Shown: positions 25,075-33,549 of the stretch, one piece after another
Layout of the letters: each line of letters starts with the position of its first letter
Numbering within the stretch: the stretch's first letter is position 1
Assembly: GCA_004211785.1 (NCBI GenBank)
Contig: SHBX01000022.1
Coordinates: forward strand, 1 to 48,757
Length of the DNA: 48,757 bases
Reading direction: 5' to 3'
From: Winogradskyella sp.
GTDB lineage: Bacteria > Bacteroidota > Bacteroidia > Flavobacteriales > Flavobacteriaceae
Program-made: the position numbers and the translations under genes
The notes under the pieces: generated by a model
What the model saw: the letters and a program-made list of their open reading frames with translations, nothing else
Told to the model about the DNA's origin: nothing
Database searches by the model: none

Positions 25075-27672
25075 ATGCTTTTTAAAATGAAAAATGTTTT
25101 CTTCCTAGTTTTCATCTTTAGCATAACAAATTGTTTTTCACAATCTTTAGAGGAAGACATTTATACTGCTACAGAAGAGTTTAACAGTCAACCAAATACT
25201 CAAAATTTAGATATATTAAATTCTGACATTATTAGATTTGAACCACAGTTAAAAACAGAAGATGAGTACTTCGCCTTTATTAATCTTATTGTAAACAAAG
25301 CTTATTATCTAGGAAAACAAAATAAGCAAACTGAAGCTATTTCTGCTTATGAAAAGGCACACCAAATCTATATTAAAAACAATGTGATAAGTTATGATAT
25401 TGTTGAATATTGTCTAATTCCACTAGGTATACTTTACCACAAAACGAATGCTTATCTCAAAGCTGAAAATATTATAAAACACTACATCGTTCTCGCCGAA
25501 AAACAAGGTAATAAAACCCAGCAAGTAACTGGCAGTATTAACCTTGCAGCATTGTATCAATCTTTAAATAAACATCAAAGTGTTATAACCATAGTAGACA
25601 AAGCATTATTGATAGAAAGTTTGAAAAAATACCAAAAACAAAGACTGTATAGTTTAAAGAGACGAAGTCTTCTTCTATTAGAAACCAATCAAGAAAAACT
25701 TCTTTTAGATAACGACATTACTTTTAATGCTGACGAGGATTTTGAAACTTTACAACTAAAATATCAGCTTGCTCTTAAAAAAGAAGATTATAAGAAGGCA
25801 TTTAATCTTTTTAATCATATTAAAGATAATGTTCTAGAAAACAAACTTACTTCCACAAGAGAATTTGCAAAACTTAGTTTTCAAAAAGCGCAGTTATTGT
25901 ATAAACTAAACAAGCCAAATGATGCTTTAAAAGAATTAAGCCAGGCACTAACTACACTTTTACCAAGTTTTGACACCAAACAATTTCCTGTCGGAAGCGA
26001 TTTATATCCTGAAAACCTTTTTATAGATATTTTTGATTTGTTTGCCGCTTTAGAAATAAATCCTGAACGAAAACTGGAATACCTAGACCTTAGTATTTAT
26101 GCTGCTTCATTATTAGATAAAGAAACCATTAGTGAAGAAAGTCTAATTATTAAAGCTAGTGCAAACAGAATCAGGAGTGAAAAATGTCTTGCTATTTTGC
26201 ATCAGCTTTATCTTCAAGAAAGAGATTCTATTTATTTACAGCGTGCTATTAATTATGCTGAACGGCATAAAGTTTCAATTTTAAAAAATAACGCTCAACG
26301 AAAAGAACGACTTCAAAAATATGGAGATAATGATTCTATTCTTCTAAAGGAAAGCTTACTTCTAAAAGAACAAAAACAATTAACTAATAGACTTCTAAAC
26401 AGGCCAGCCAGCAAAACTCTTATCAGGGAACAAGACAGTATTCGGCTACGTTTAATAGATATAAATAGTGAACTTAAAGTTCTACTGAGAAGCATTGAAA
26501 AGAGTTATGATGAGGCTAATAAAGCTATTACCCTAAAAGATATTCAACAAAAACTAAAAACAAAAAACACAACTGTTGTAGAATACTTTTATGGTAAAAA
26601 TGCGATTTATCAATTTGTGTTTTCTGAAAAACATTATGTTTTTAATAAAATACTTATTGACCAAAATACTACACAAGACATTATAAACTTTGGCAATTAT
26701 TTTAATGATGCCTCTTTAATAAATTCGAATATATCAGCTTTTGCTGAAGATGCATTTTCAATGTATCACCTTTTAAAATTTAATGCAGTTAGTAACAACA
26801 GCAGTATTGTAATAATTCCTGATGGCTTAATTAATTTTATTCCTTTTGAGACACTATTAAATAAAAAGACGACCTCAACGGTCTTCTCAAAAATGCCTTT
26901 TGTGGTTAAAAACCAATCTTTAGCGTACAACTCTAGTCTTATGTTTTATCTAAACAATAGAAAAGAAAGGCTAGAAGACAAATTGCTTGGAGTATTTCCT
27001 GTTTTTAAAGATTCTAGCCAAGAACTATTACATACTATTAATGAAGCTGAAGGTATTGAGACGCAAATACCATCAGAGCTATTAATGTATCAACTTGCTA
27101 CAAAAGAGAGTTTTATAAAAAATGCTAATGATTATTCTATTTTGCATCTATCTACGCATGCTACATCTGGTGATTTTGTAAACCCAGCAACGATTTCTTT
27201 TTCAGATAGCGCTTTATTATTGACTGAACTATATAATCTTAATCTTAATCCTAATTTGGTTGTACTAAGTGCATGCGAAACTGGCGTTGGTAAACTAATG
27301 AAAGGTGAAGGCGCAATGAGTATTGCTAGTGGTTTTCAATATGCTGGTGCAGAAAACATCTTGTTTTCTTTATGGCAAATTAATGATTTAAGTACTTCAG
27401 AAATTATGACCTCATTCTATGAGTATTATGGCAATGGTGAGTCAGCTATATTTTCTAATACACAATCAAAACTTGACTACCTAAATAACACTTCGACCAG
27501 CAATGCAAAAAAATCGCCTTACTATTGGGGTGCTTTTATTTATTATGGTGATTCTCAAGAGTTAAAACCTTCAAAATCATCATTCTTTTTATGGGGTCTA
27601 GGTTTACTAGCATTGCTAATAATTGTATTTTTGATTTTTAAATACAACTCCAAAAATGCAAGCCACACTTAA
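25075..27672 (+). CDS. TPR-CHAT protease, exported, C-terminally membrane anchored
   Basis: CHAT is a caspase-like cysteine peptidase domain often attached to TPRs. The 865-residue protein has a signal peptide (MKNVFFLVFIFSITNCFSQ after a short leader; ATG 25087 is an alternative start). TPR-like helices span about 75-440, then a coiled region (about 410-470). The CHAT domain spans about 500-810 with catalytic His in HLSTHATSGD (His695) and Cys in VVLSACETGVG (Cys734), both intact. A membrane helix follows at 836-855 (SFFLWGLGLLALLIIVFLIF) with a 10-residue tail. The predicted topology puts the TPRs and protease in the periplasm. It overlaps the next gene by 17 bp and follows the barrel gene by 6 bp. 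Its substrate is unknown. Confidence 0.88.
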   Translation: MLFKMKNVFFLVFIFSITNCFSQSLEEDIYTATEEFNSQPNTQNLDILNSDIIRFEPQLKTEDEYFAFINLIVNKAYYLGKQNKQTEAISAYEKAHQIYIKNNVISYDIVEYCLIPLGILYHKTNAYLKAENIIKHYIVLAEKQGNKTQQVTGSINLAALYQSLNKHQSVITIVDKALLIESLKKYQKQRLYSLKRRSLLLLETNQEKLLLDNDITFNADEDFETLQLKYQLALKKEDYKKAFNLFNHIKDNVLENKLTSTREFAKLSFQKAQLLYKLNKPNDALKELSQALTTLLPSFDTKQFPVGSDLYPENLFIDIFDLFAALEINPERKLEYLDLSIYAASLLDKETISEESLIIKASANRIRSEKCLAILHQLYLQERDSIYLQRAINYAERHKVSILKNNAQRKERLQKYGDNDSILLKESLLLKEQKQLTNRLLNRPASKTLIREQDSIRLRLIDINSELKVLLRSIEKSYDEANKAITLKDIQQKLKTKNTTVVEYFYGKNAIYQFVFSEKHYVFNKILIDQNTTQDIINFGNYFNDASLINSNISAFAEDAFSMYHLLKFNAVSNNSSIVIIPDGLINFIPFETLLNKKTTSTVFSKMPFVVKNQSLAYNSSLMFYLNNRKERLEDKLLGVFPVFKDSSQELLHTINEAEGIETQIPSELLMYQLATKESFIKNANDYSILHLSTHATSGDFVNPATISFSDSALLLTELYNLNLNPNLVVLSACETGVGKLMKGEGAMSIASGFQYAGAENILFSLWQINDLSTSEIMTSFYEYYGNGESAIFSNTQSKLDYLNNTSTSNAKKSPYYWGAFIYYGDSQELKPSKSSFFLWGLGLLALLIIVFLIFKYNSKNASHT

Positions 27673-28102
27673 AGACTTTTTGATATCAAAAGGGTATTCT
27701 AAAATTAAACTAAAGCTCACAAAGACCAATCATTTTGAAATTAGAGCGACAATCAATGGTGTAAAAGGACGCTTTATTTTAGATACTGGTGCGTCAAGTA
27801 GCTGTGTTGGTTTTGAAGCTATTGAGCAGTTTAATCTCAAAGTCGTTGATTCTGAAATAAAAGCTGTTGGCGCTGGAGCTTCTGGCATGGAAACTAAACT
27901 CTCAAAATCTAATACTGTAAAAATTGGCAAATGGAAAAAGCATCGTATTGCTTTAGTGCTATTTAACCTCACTCATGTCAATGATGGCTTAGTAAATCAT
28001 GATGCCGATAAAGTTGATGGAATAATTGGAGCTGACATCTTAAAAAAGGGAAAAGGTATTATAGACTATGACAAGAAATACCTTTACCTATTACCCCATT
28101 AA
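27656..28102 (+). CDS. Retropepsin-like aspartic protease
   Basis: The 148-residue protein has the single-domain retropepsin (clan AA) signature: GVKGRFILDTGASSS with the catalytic Asp43 in DTGA, and DGIIGADIL (about 121-129) as the second conserved hydrophobic-Gly motif of the fold. Such half-size proteases act as homodimers. There is no signal peptide, so it is probably cytoplasmic, on the opposite membrane face from the CHAT domain it is coupled to. Its ATG lies within the last codons of the CHAT gene (17-bp overlap), which indicates translational coupling. Likely substrates include the anti-sigma-like protein or the CHAT protein's cytoplasmic tail, but this is speculation. Confidence 0.85.
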   Translation: MQATLKDFLISKGYSKIKLKLTKTNHFEIRATINGVKGRFILDTGASSSCVGFEAIEQFNLKVVDSEIKAVGAGASGMETKLSKSNTVKIGKWKKHRIALVLFNLTHVNDGLVNHDADKVDGIIGADILKKGKGIIDYDKKYLYLLPH

Positions 28103-28235
28103 TTCTTCATTTTAACGTACATAATTATAAAACTGATTTTCACTAAATAAGAAGAACTTTTACAAGCAAAAAAGTCTCTTTTTTTTTAAGTGACTGATTT
28201 TCAATTTTTTAAAAAAATTAAAAATTTTAAAAACC

Positions 28236-28249
28236 ACGTATTTCTACGT
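28236..28249 (+). promoter_or_regulatory. Inverted repeat ACGTA-TTTC-TACGT upstream of a micro-ORF
   Basis: Perfect 5-bp arms with a 4-bp spacer lie in an otherwise A/T-rich 232-bp leader, 85 bp before the micro-ORF start, and are followed by TAAATATTTG, a weak -7 lookalike. It could be an operator. The rest of 28103-28334 shows nothing but A/T tracts. Confidence 0.35.
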
Positions 28250-28334
28250 ATAAATATTTGAAAAATTATTCAGAAATTTACATTAGCTAACAATTAAGCA
28301 ATTTCATAGTTTTTACAGAGAGACTATTTTGAGT

Positions 28335-28430
28335 ATGAAAAACAATAACAGTAAAATATTTGTGTTACTTCTAATTGTAAGTACTGTTGCTATAATTACA
28401 GCTAATATCTCTGTTATTTTTTTTAGTTAA
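28335..28430 (+). CDS. Putative 31-aa single-helix membrane micro-protein
   Basis: An ATG at 28335 opens a frame of 31 codons with a basic start (MKNNNSK) followed by a membrane helix (IFVLLLIVSTVAIITANISVIFF) and stop TAA at 28428-28430. It lies alone in the 421-bp gap between the retropepsin gene and sucB, with an inverted repeat upstream and a strong hairpin terminator 42 bp downstream. These flanks suggest a real transcription unit. Homology cannot be judged by eye; the ORF might be chance, since A/T-rich DNA easily encodes hydrophobic peptides. Confidence 0.4.
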   Translation: MKNNNSKIFVLLLIVSTVAIITANISVIFFS

Positions 28431-28471
28431 TTTTAGTTTAGTTAGCTTTAGATATAAGGGTATCTAAAAAC

Positions 28472-28501
28472 AAAAGCGCAATTTGGGGGAATTGCGCTTT
28501 T
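28472..28501. terminator. Bidirectional terminator between the micro-ORF and sucB
   Basis: Perfect 12-bp arms (28472-28483 and 28490-28501, core AAAAGCGCAATT) with loop TGGGGG. T-rich tails follow on both strands, ending sucB transcription on the minus strand and the micro-ORF on the plus strand. Confidence 0.9.
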
Positions 28502-28523
28502 ACTTTTTAAAATTTTATTGAGT

Positions 28524-29741
28524 TTATAACTCTAGTGCCTTATTAATATTATTATCCATTAATAATTCTATAGGGTTTTCTAGCGCTTCTTTTACAGCTA
28601 CTAAGAATCCTACAGATTCTTTACCATCAATAATTCTATGGTCGTAAGACAAGGCAACAAACATTATTGGTCTAATCTCTACTTTACCATCTATAGCAAC
28701 AGGACGCTCAACTATGTTATGCATTCCTAAAATTCCACTTTGTGGTGGGTTGATAATTGGCGTAGACAACATACTACCAAATACACCACCATTAGAAATT
28801 GTGAATGTACCACCTGTCATTTCATCAACCGTGATTTTTCCATCTCTAGCTCTTAATGCCAATCGCTTTACTTCTGACTCCACGCCTCTGAAAGATAAAT
28901 TCTCAGCATTTCTAATTACAGGTACCATTAATCCTTTTGGTCCAGAAACTGCTATACTAATGTCTACAAAATCATATGATAACATTTCTTTACCATCTAT
29001 CATCGAGTTAACTGCTGGATACATTTGTAATGCTCTTACCACAGCTAAACTGAAGAAACTCATAAACCCAAGACTTACACCATGCTTAGCTTTAAAGTCT
29101 TCTTTATATTGTTTACGTAAATCGAAAATCGGGGACATATCAACCTCATTAAATGTGGTTAACATTGCCGTTGTATTCTTCGCCTCTACAAGACGTTCCG
29201 CTACCTTACGGCGTAACATTGACATTTTGCTACGAGATGTTCCTCTATTTCCACCAGATGGTGTTCCCATTGATGGTATTGCATTAACAGCATCATCTTT
29301 AGTTATGCGGCCATCACGACCAGAACCAGACACAGATTTAGCATCTATACCTTTTTCGTCTAATATCTTTTTTGCTGCAGGACTTGGAGTTCCTGTGGCA
29401 TATGTTTTAGTTTCTTTAGCTGCTGGCTTAGATCCCTCTTTTTTAGGTGCAGCTTCTTTTTTATCTTCTTTTAGTGCTTTATCAGAACCACCTTCTGGTT
29501 TAGCAGCACTTGTGTCTATTAAGCAAACTACCGCACCAACTTCAACAGCATCACCTTCTTCAGCTTTTAGTGTAATTGTTCCGCTCACTTCCGCAGGCAG
29601 TTCTAATGTTGCTTTGTCACTATCTACCTCAGCAATGGCTTGGTCTTTTTCTACATAGTCTCCATCTTCTACTAACCATTCTGCAATTTCTACTTCAGTA
29701 ATCGATTCGCCTGGTGAAGGCACTTTCATTTCTAAAATCAT
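28524..29741 (-). CDS. sucB: Dihydrolipoyllysine succinyltransferase (2-oxoglutarate dehydrogenase E2)
   Basis: The E2 core of the 2-oxoglutarate dehydrogenase complex transfers the succinyl group to CoA in the TCA cycle. The lipoyl domain at 1-80 has the lipoylation site [11 protein letters not shown] (Lys44). A Lys/Ala/Glu linker follows, then the peripheral subunit-binding domain at about 115-155 ([16 protein letters not shown], then [12 protein letters not shown]). The catalytic domain ends with [16 protein letters not shown], containing the active-site His and Asp. The 405-residue length is typical of SucB with one lipoyl domain. It follows sucA by 45 bp in the same orientation and ends at a strong hairpin. 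Confidence 0.97.
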   Translation of the reverse strand: MILEMKVPSPGESITEVEIAEWLVEDGDYVEKDQAIAEVDSDKATLELPAEVSGTITLKAEEGDAVEVGAVVCLIDTSAAKPEGGSDKALKEDKKEAAPKKEGSKPAAKETKTYATGTPSPAAKKILDEKGIDAKSVSGSGRDGRITKDDAVNAIPSMGTPSGGNRGTSRSKMSMLRRKVAERLVEAKNTTAMLTTFNEVDMSPIFDLRKQYKEDFKAKHGVSLGFMSFFSLAVVRALQMYPAVNSMIDGKEMLSYDFVDISIAVSGPKGLMVPVIRNAENLSFRGVESEVKRLALRARDGKITVDEMTGGTFTISNGGVFGSMLSTPIINPPQSGILGMHNIVERPVAIDGKVEIRPIMFVALSYDHRIIDGKESVGFLVAVKEALENPIELLMDNNINKALEL

Positions 29742-29786
29742 CGTTCTTTTATTTATTTAAGCTCTGATTTGAGTTTTATTAGTTTG

Positions 29787-32546
29787 TTATTTTCTTTGGT
29801 TGTTTTTGCTTTTATCAAAAACATAATCTATGACTTCTTGATGACGCATTTTTGAACGCACTGAGCTTCCTGCCGCTGGCGCACCATATGGTCTTCTTGT
29901 AGCAGCTCTAAACTGTTTTGCTTCTTCAAGGTGCATTAACATGTGCCCGTAAGCACCCATGTTTCTTGGTTCTTCTTGTGCCCAAACAATATCATCTGCA
30001 TTTTTGTACTTCTTCAGCACCTTATTAATCTCTTCTGTTGGTAATGGAAACAATTGTTCTATTCTTACCAATGCTACATCGTCTCTTCCTAACTTTTCTT
30101 GCTCTTCAAGCAAATCGTAATAAAATTTACCTGTAACAAAAACTAGTGTCTTTACATTACTTGCTTTAGCAGTCTCATCATCAATCAACATCTGAAAACT
30201 ACCTTTTGCAAACTCTTCTACAGTTGAAACTACTTTTGGATGACGCAATAAACTCTTAGGTGTAAAAACGACTAATGGTTTTCTATAATTAGCTTTCATC
30301 TGTCGACGAAGCAAATGGAACATATTTGCAGGAGTAGTACAATCGGCAACAAACATATTGTCTTTTGCACAGACTTGTAAGTAGCGCTCCATACGACCCG
30401 AAGAGTGTTCAGCACCTTGACCTTCGTAACCATGAGGTAATAACATTACCAATCCGTTTTGCGTTTTCCATTTGTCTTCACCAGAAGAAATGTACTGGTC
30501 AATCATTATTTGTGCTCCATTACTAAAATCTCCAAACTGTGCTTCCCAAATGGTTAGTGTATTTGGACTTGCCATAGCGTAACCATAATCAAAGCCAACT
30601 ACTCCGTATTCCGATAATAATGAATTATATATATTAAATTGCCCTTGGTCTTTTGAAACATTTTTAAGCAATATGATTTCTTCCTCGCTATCCTCAACTT
30701 TAACAACGGCATGTCTGTGAGAGAAGGTACCTCGCTCTACATCTTGTCCAGAAATGCGAACATTAAATCCTTCAGATAGTAATGAGCCATAAGCTAAATG
30801 CTCTGCCATTGCCCAATCTAATCTATCTTCATCAAACATGGTCTGACGAGATTCTACCAAACGCTGAATTTTACGAATAAACTTCTTGTCTTCTGGTAAA
30901 TTAGAAATTGTTTTAGTAATGCTTTTTAATAACGTCTTAGATACTGTTGTGTCTGGAGACTTTATCATTTCTTTTTCATCTACGCGGACAAAGTTCTTCC
31001 ATTCTTCTTGCATAAATGGCGAAATCTTTGTCTTCTCTATCTTACGAGAATCAACTAATTTTTCCTCAAGCTGGTCTTTATATTCTTTTTCGATTTTTTT
31101 GACATAGCCTTCATCAATCACACCTTCAGCAATTAATCTCGCAGCATAAATATCTCTAGGATTTTTATGCTTAGAAATAGCTTTGTATAATAAAGGTTGC
31201 GTAAACTTAGGTTCGTCTCCTTCATTATGTCCGTATTTTCTATAACCTAGTAAATCTATAAATACATCACGCTTAAATTGCATTCTAAAATCTAATGCAA
31301 ATATTATAGCATGCACTACAGATTCGGCATCATCTGCATTAACATGCAATACTGGAGACAGTGTTACTTTACCAACATCGGTACAATAGGTACTTGAGCG
31401 TCCGTCTAAATAATTGGTTGTAAATCCTATTTGATTATTAACTACAATATGAATAGTACCATTGGTTTTATAACCATCTAACTGTGCCATTTGCACAATC
31501 TCGTAAACTAAACCTTGACCGGCTATTGCTGCATCTCCATGTACTACGATTGGAAGTACTTGAGACGCGTCTTCAATTTCTTTTCTGTCTTGTTTTGCTC
31601 TTGATATGCCTTCTACGACTGCTCCAACAGTTTCTAAATGCGAAGGGTTTGGAGCTATACTTAAATTAATTTTTTTTCCTGTGTCTGTCTCACGATCACT
31701 TGTCCAGCCCAAATGATATTTTACATCACCATCAAAGACTTTTTCTTCATAATCTTTTCCGTCAAATTCGCTAAAAATATCTTTTGCTGACTTACCAAAA
31801 ATATTAGTTAGTGTACTTAATCGTCCTCGATGCGCCATTCCCATGACAAACTCCTTAACACCATAATTTGCTGCCTTCTCTATCATGGCATCTAATGCGG
31901 GAATTAAAGATTCATTTCCTTCTAAAGAAAATCGTTTTTGTCCAACATACTTTTTGTGTAAAAACGTTTCGAAAGACACTGCTTCATTCAGTTTTCTGAG
32001 AATATTCTTTTTTTCATCTGCCGAAAATCTTGGATGATTATCATTGATATTCAATTTATTCTGAATCCAATCAATTTCTTGTGGTCGGCGAATATACATA
32101 TACTCAACACCAATAGAATCGCAATAAATACGCTCTAAGTGGTCTATAATCTCTTGAAGAGTAACTGAGCCTAAACCTATAATTTCTCCAGCTGAAAACT
32201 TAGTTGACAAATCACTTTTAGTAAGTCCAAAATTTTCAATTTCTAAAGTTGGTGCATACTTACGTCTTGCTCTTACAGGGTTGGTTTTTGTAAATAAGTG
32301 GCCTCTACCTCTATAACCATCAATAAGTTTTACAACTTGAAACTCTTTTTGAACATGTTCAGGAATTTGAGTCGATACGCCATCAACAATTTCTCCTTCT
32401 AAACCATAAGTTTCAGCTCCAAAATCATACCCTTGAAAAAAGGCCCTCCAACTTGGTTCTACTGAATCTGGATTTTTAAGATATTGTTCGTATAAATCAG
32501 CGAAATATGCTGTATGTGCTGCGTTAAGAAAGGAATATTTATCCAT
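29787..32546 (-). CDS. sucA: 2-oxoglutarate dehydrogenase E1 component
   Basis: The thiamine-diphosphate E1 subunit decarboxylates 2-oxoglutarate and succinylates the E2 lipoyl group. Residues at about 5-45 form the short N-terminal OGDH domain (FADLYEQYLKNPDSVEPSWRAFFQGY). MGMAHRGRLSTLTNIFGK contains the active-site His, GDAAIAGQGLVYE with VVNNQIGFTTNY forms the thiamine diphosphate/Mg site, and the C-terminal transketolase-like part includes AQFGDFSNGAQIMIDQYI and LLPHGYEGQGAEHSSGRMERYL. The 919-aa length is in family range. The start directly precedes the conserved YSFLNAAHTAYFADLYEQYL segment. It is co-transcribed with sucB. Confidence 0.97.
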   Translation of the reverse strand: MDKYSFLNAAHTAYFADLYEQYLKNPDSVEPSWRAFFQGYDFGAETYGLEGEIVDGVSTQIPEHVQKEFQVVKLIDGYRGRGHLFTKTNPVRARRKYAPTLEIENFGLTKSDLSTKFSAGEIIGLGSVTLQEIIDHLERIYCDSIGVEYMYIRRPQEIDWIQNKLNINDNHPRFSADEKKNILRKLNEAVSFETFLHKKYVGQKRFSLEGNESLIPALDAMIEKAANYGVKEFVMGMAHRGRLSTLTNIFGKSAKDIFSEFDGKDYEEKVFDGDVKYHLGWTSDRETDTGKKINLSIAPNPSHLETVGAVVEGISRAKQDRKEIEDASQVLPIVVHGDAAIAGQGLVYEIVQMAQLDGYKTNGTIHIVVNNQIGFTTNYLDGRSSTYCTDVGKVTLSPVLHVNADDAESVVHAIIFALDFRMQFKRDVFIDLLGYRKYGHNEGDEPKFTQPLLYKAISKHKNPRDIYAARLIAEGVIDEGYVKKIEKEYKDQLEEKLVDSRKIEKTKISPFMQEEWKNFVRVDEKEMIKSPDTTVSKTLLKSITKTISNLPEDKKFIRKIQRLVESRQTMFDEDRLDWAMAEHLAYGSLLSEGFNVRISGQDVERGTFSHRHAVVKVEDSEEEIILLKNVSKDQGQFNIYNSLLSEYGVVGFDYGYAMASPNTLTIWEAQFGDFSNGAQIMIDQYISSGEDKWKTQNGLVMLLPHGYEGQGAEHSSGRMERYLQVCAKDNMFVADCTTPANMFHLLRRQMKANYRKPLVVFTPKSLLRHPKVVSTVEEFAKGSFQMLIDDETAKASNVKTLVFVTGKFYYDLLEEQEKLGRDDVALVRIEQLFPLPTEEINKVLKKYKNADDIVWAQEEPRNMGAYGHMLMHLEEAKQFRAATRRPYGAPAAGSSVRSKMRHQEVIDYVFDKSKNNQRK

Positions 32547-32585
32547 TTGTTTTTATGAGACGTTTTCGTTTCAACAAAGTTTAAG

Positions 32586-32593
32586 CAAAAGTA
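32586..32593 (-). promoter_or_regulatory. Putative -7 box of the sucA-sucB promoter
   Basis: TACTTTTG on the minus strand matches TAnnTTTG and lies 39 bp before the sucA ATG, within the 113-bp divergent gap to the small barrel gene. Confidence 0.45.
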
Positions 32594-32659
32594 CAACTTT
32601 TAGCGTTTTTAGTAGCACATTTAGTATATTTATCAATGTTGAATTTTTAAAATATTAGA

Positions 32660-33172
32660 ATGAGGTCTTTTTTCCTATCCATAACTTTCATGTTTTTATG
32701 TTTTTTTTCATTTTCTCAAGAAAATCAACCCTCTAATTTTTGGAGCAATGTGCGGTTTGGAGGCGGAATTGGATTAAACTTTGGTGATGGTTTTTTTAGC
32801 GGAACACTAGCCCCAAGCGCGGTTTATGATTTTAATCCTTACTTTTCTGCAGGAGTTGGTTTAACAGGAAGTTACAGTAGCCAACGTGATGTTTTTGACT
32901 CTACCATTTTAGGCGGAAGCATCCTTGCATTAACCAATCCTTTTCCTGAAGTTCAAGTTTCTGTAGAGCTAGAGCAAGTTAATGTTAACACTAATTTTGA
33001 CTCGCAATTTACATCTACTAGAGATGATAATTTTTGGGCTACGGCGCTATTTTTAGGTGTTGGTTACAGAGCAGGAAACGTTACTTTTGGTGTACGATAC
33101 GATGTGCTTTATGACGAAGACGAAAGTATTTACGCCGACCCTTGGTTACCTTTTGTTAGATTTTGGTTTTGA
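32660..33172 (+). CDS. Small outer-membrane beta-barrel protein
   Basis: A 170-residue protein with a signal peptide (MRSFFLSITFMFLCFFSFSQ) and about eight alternating strands (WSNVRFGGGIGLNFGDGFFSGTLAPSAVYDF, YFSAGVGLTGSYSS, DNFWATALFLGVGYRAGNVTFGVRYDVLYDE), ending in WLPFVRFWF, the aromatic C-terminus of barrels. It is divergent from sucA. I recall small flavobacterial proteins beside sucA carrying the name alpha-ketoglutarate decarboxylase; nothing in this sequence supports such an activity, and that name would be an annotation transferred from the neighbour. The function is unknown. Confidence 0.75.
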   Translation: MRSFFLSITFMFLCFFSFSQENQPSNFWSNVRFGGGIGLNFGDGFFSGTLAPSAVYDFNPYFSAGVGLTGSYSSQRDVFDSTILGGSILALTNPFPEVQVSVELEQVNVNTNFDSQFTSTRDDNFWATALFLGVGYRAGNVTFGVRYDVLYDEDESIYADPWLPFVRFWF

Positions 33173-33188
33173 CTTCGACAAGCTCAGT
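33172..33188 (+). repeat. Possible copy of a dispersed intergenic repeat (ACTTCGACAAGCTCAGT)
   Basis: The sequence starts in the stop codon of the small barrel gene. From memory, variants of TTCGACA(A/G)GCTCAG are common as dispersed palindromic repeats between bacterial genes. I saw no second copy in this window. Confidence 0.4.
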
Positions 33189-33201
33189 CATCAAAACACA
33201 T

Positions 33202-33549
33202 CTAATAATTTGCTTTATACCAAACCTTTTGCCATTCTCGTTGAAGGATTAAAAATGTAATTTCTTCTGTAAGTCTTAAAGTATCATTACCATCTAACGC
33301 TTTAACTTTAACTTCGGAAACATCAATAATATACAATAGATTAAGGTATTCTGTGAATTTATTTTGAATGAGGTTATAGATTTCTTCTTGTAAAATCAAC
33401 TTCAAACTCGTTGGTAAAACTTCATCATTAAACTCCAAATCTATATTTGCATACAACAAGTCTTTATTGAGCTGAATGATTAGCCTCTTATATAGCTTTA
33501 ATCCGTTGGCTTGCTGTATTAACTCATCAAATGTAGAAGGTAATTGCAT
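33202..33549 (-). CDS. Small protein of unknown function, coupled to polyprenyl synthase
   Basis: A 115-residue, mainly helical soluble protein without signal peptide (MQLPSTFDELIQQANGLKLYKRLIIQLNKDLLYANIDLEF...). Its start overlaps the polyprenyl synthase stop by one base (TAATG), so the two genes are translationally coupled. A segment ALDGNDTLRLTEEITFLILQREWQKVWYK closes the protein. I do not recognise the family. The tight coupling suggests a partner or a conserved neighbour of isoprenoid metabolism. It converges on the small barrel gene with a 29-bp gap and no clear terminator. Confidence 0.75.
   Translation of the reverse strand: MQLPSTFDELIQQANGLKLYKRLIIQLNKDLLYANIDLEFNDEVLPTSLKLILQEEIYNLIQNKFTEYLNLLYIIDVSEVKVKALDGNDTLRLTEEITFLILQREWQKVWYKANY

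Noticed and set aside
25132..25146. A lipoprotein signal in the CHAT protein (Cys20 in SITNC)
   Set aside because: Asn directly before the Cys does not fit the lipobox; cleavage after the following FSQ-type site by signal peptidase I is more likely.
28714..29658. A 314-codon open frame on the plus strand opposite sucB
   Set aside because: It is antisense to the well-conserved sucB gene and its translation has no recognisable domain; open antisense frames arise from the codon bias of the real gene.
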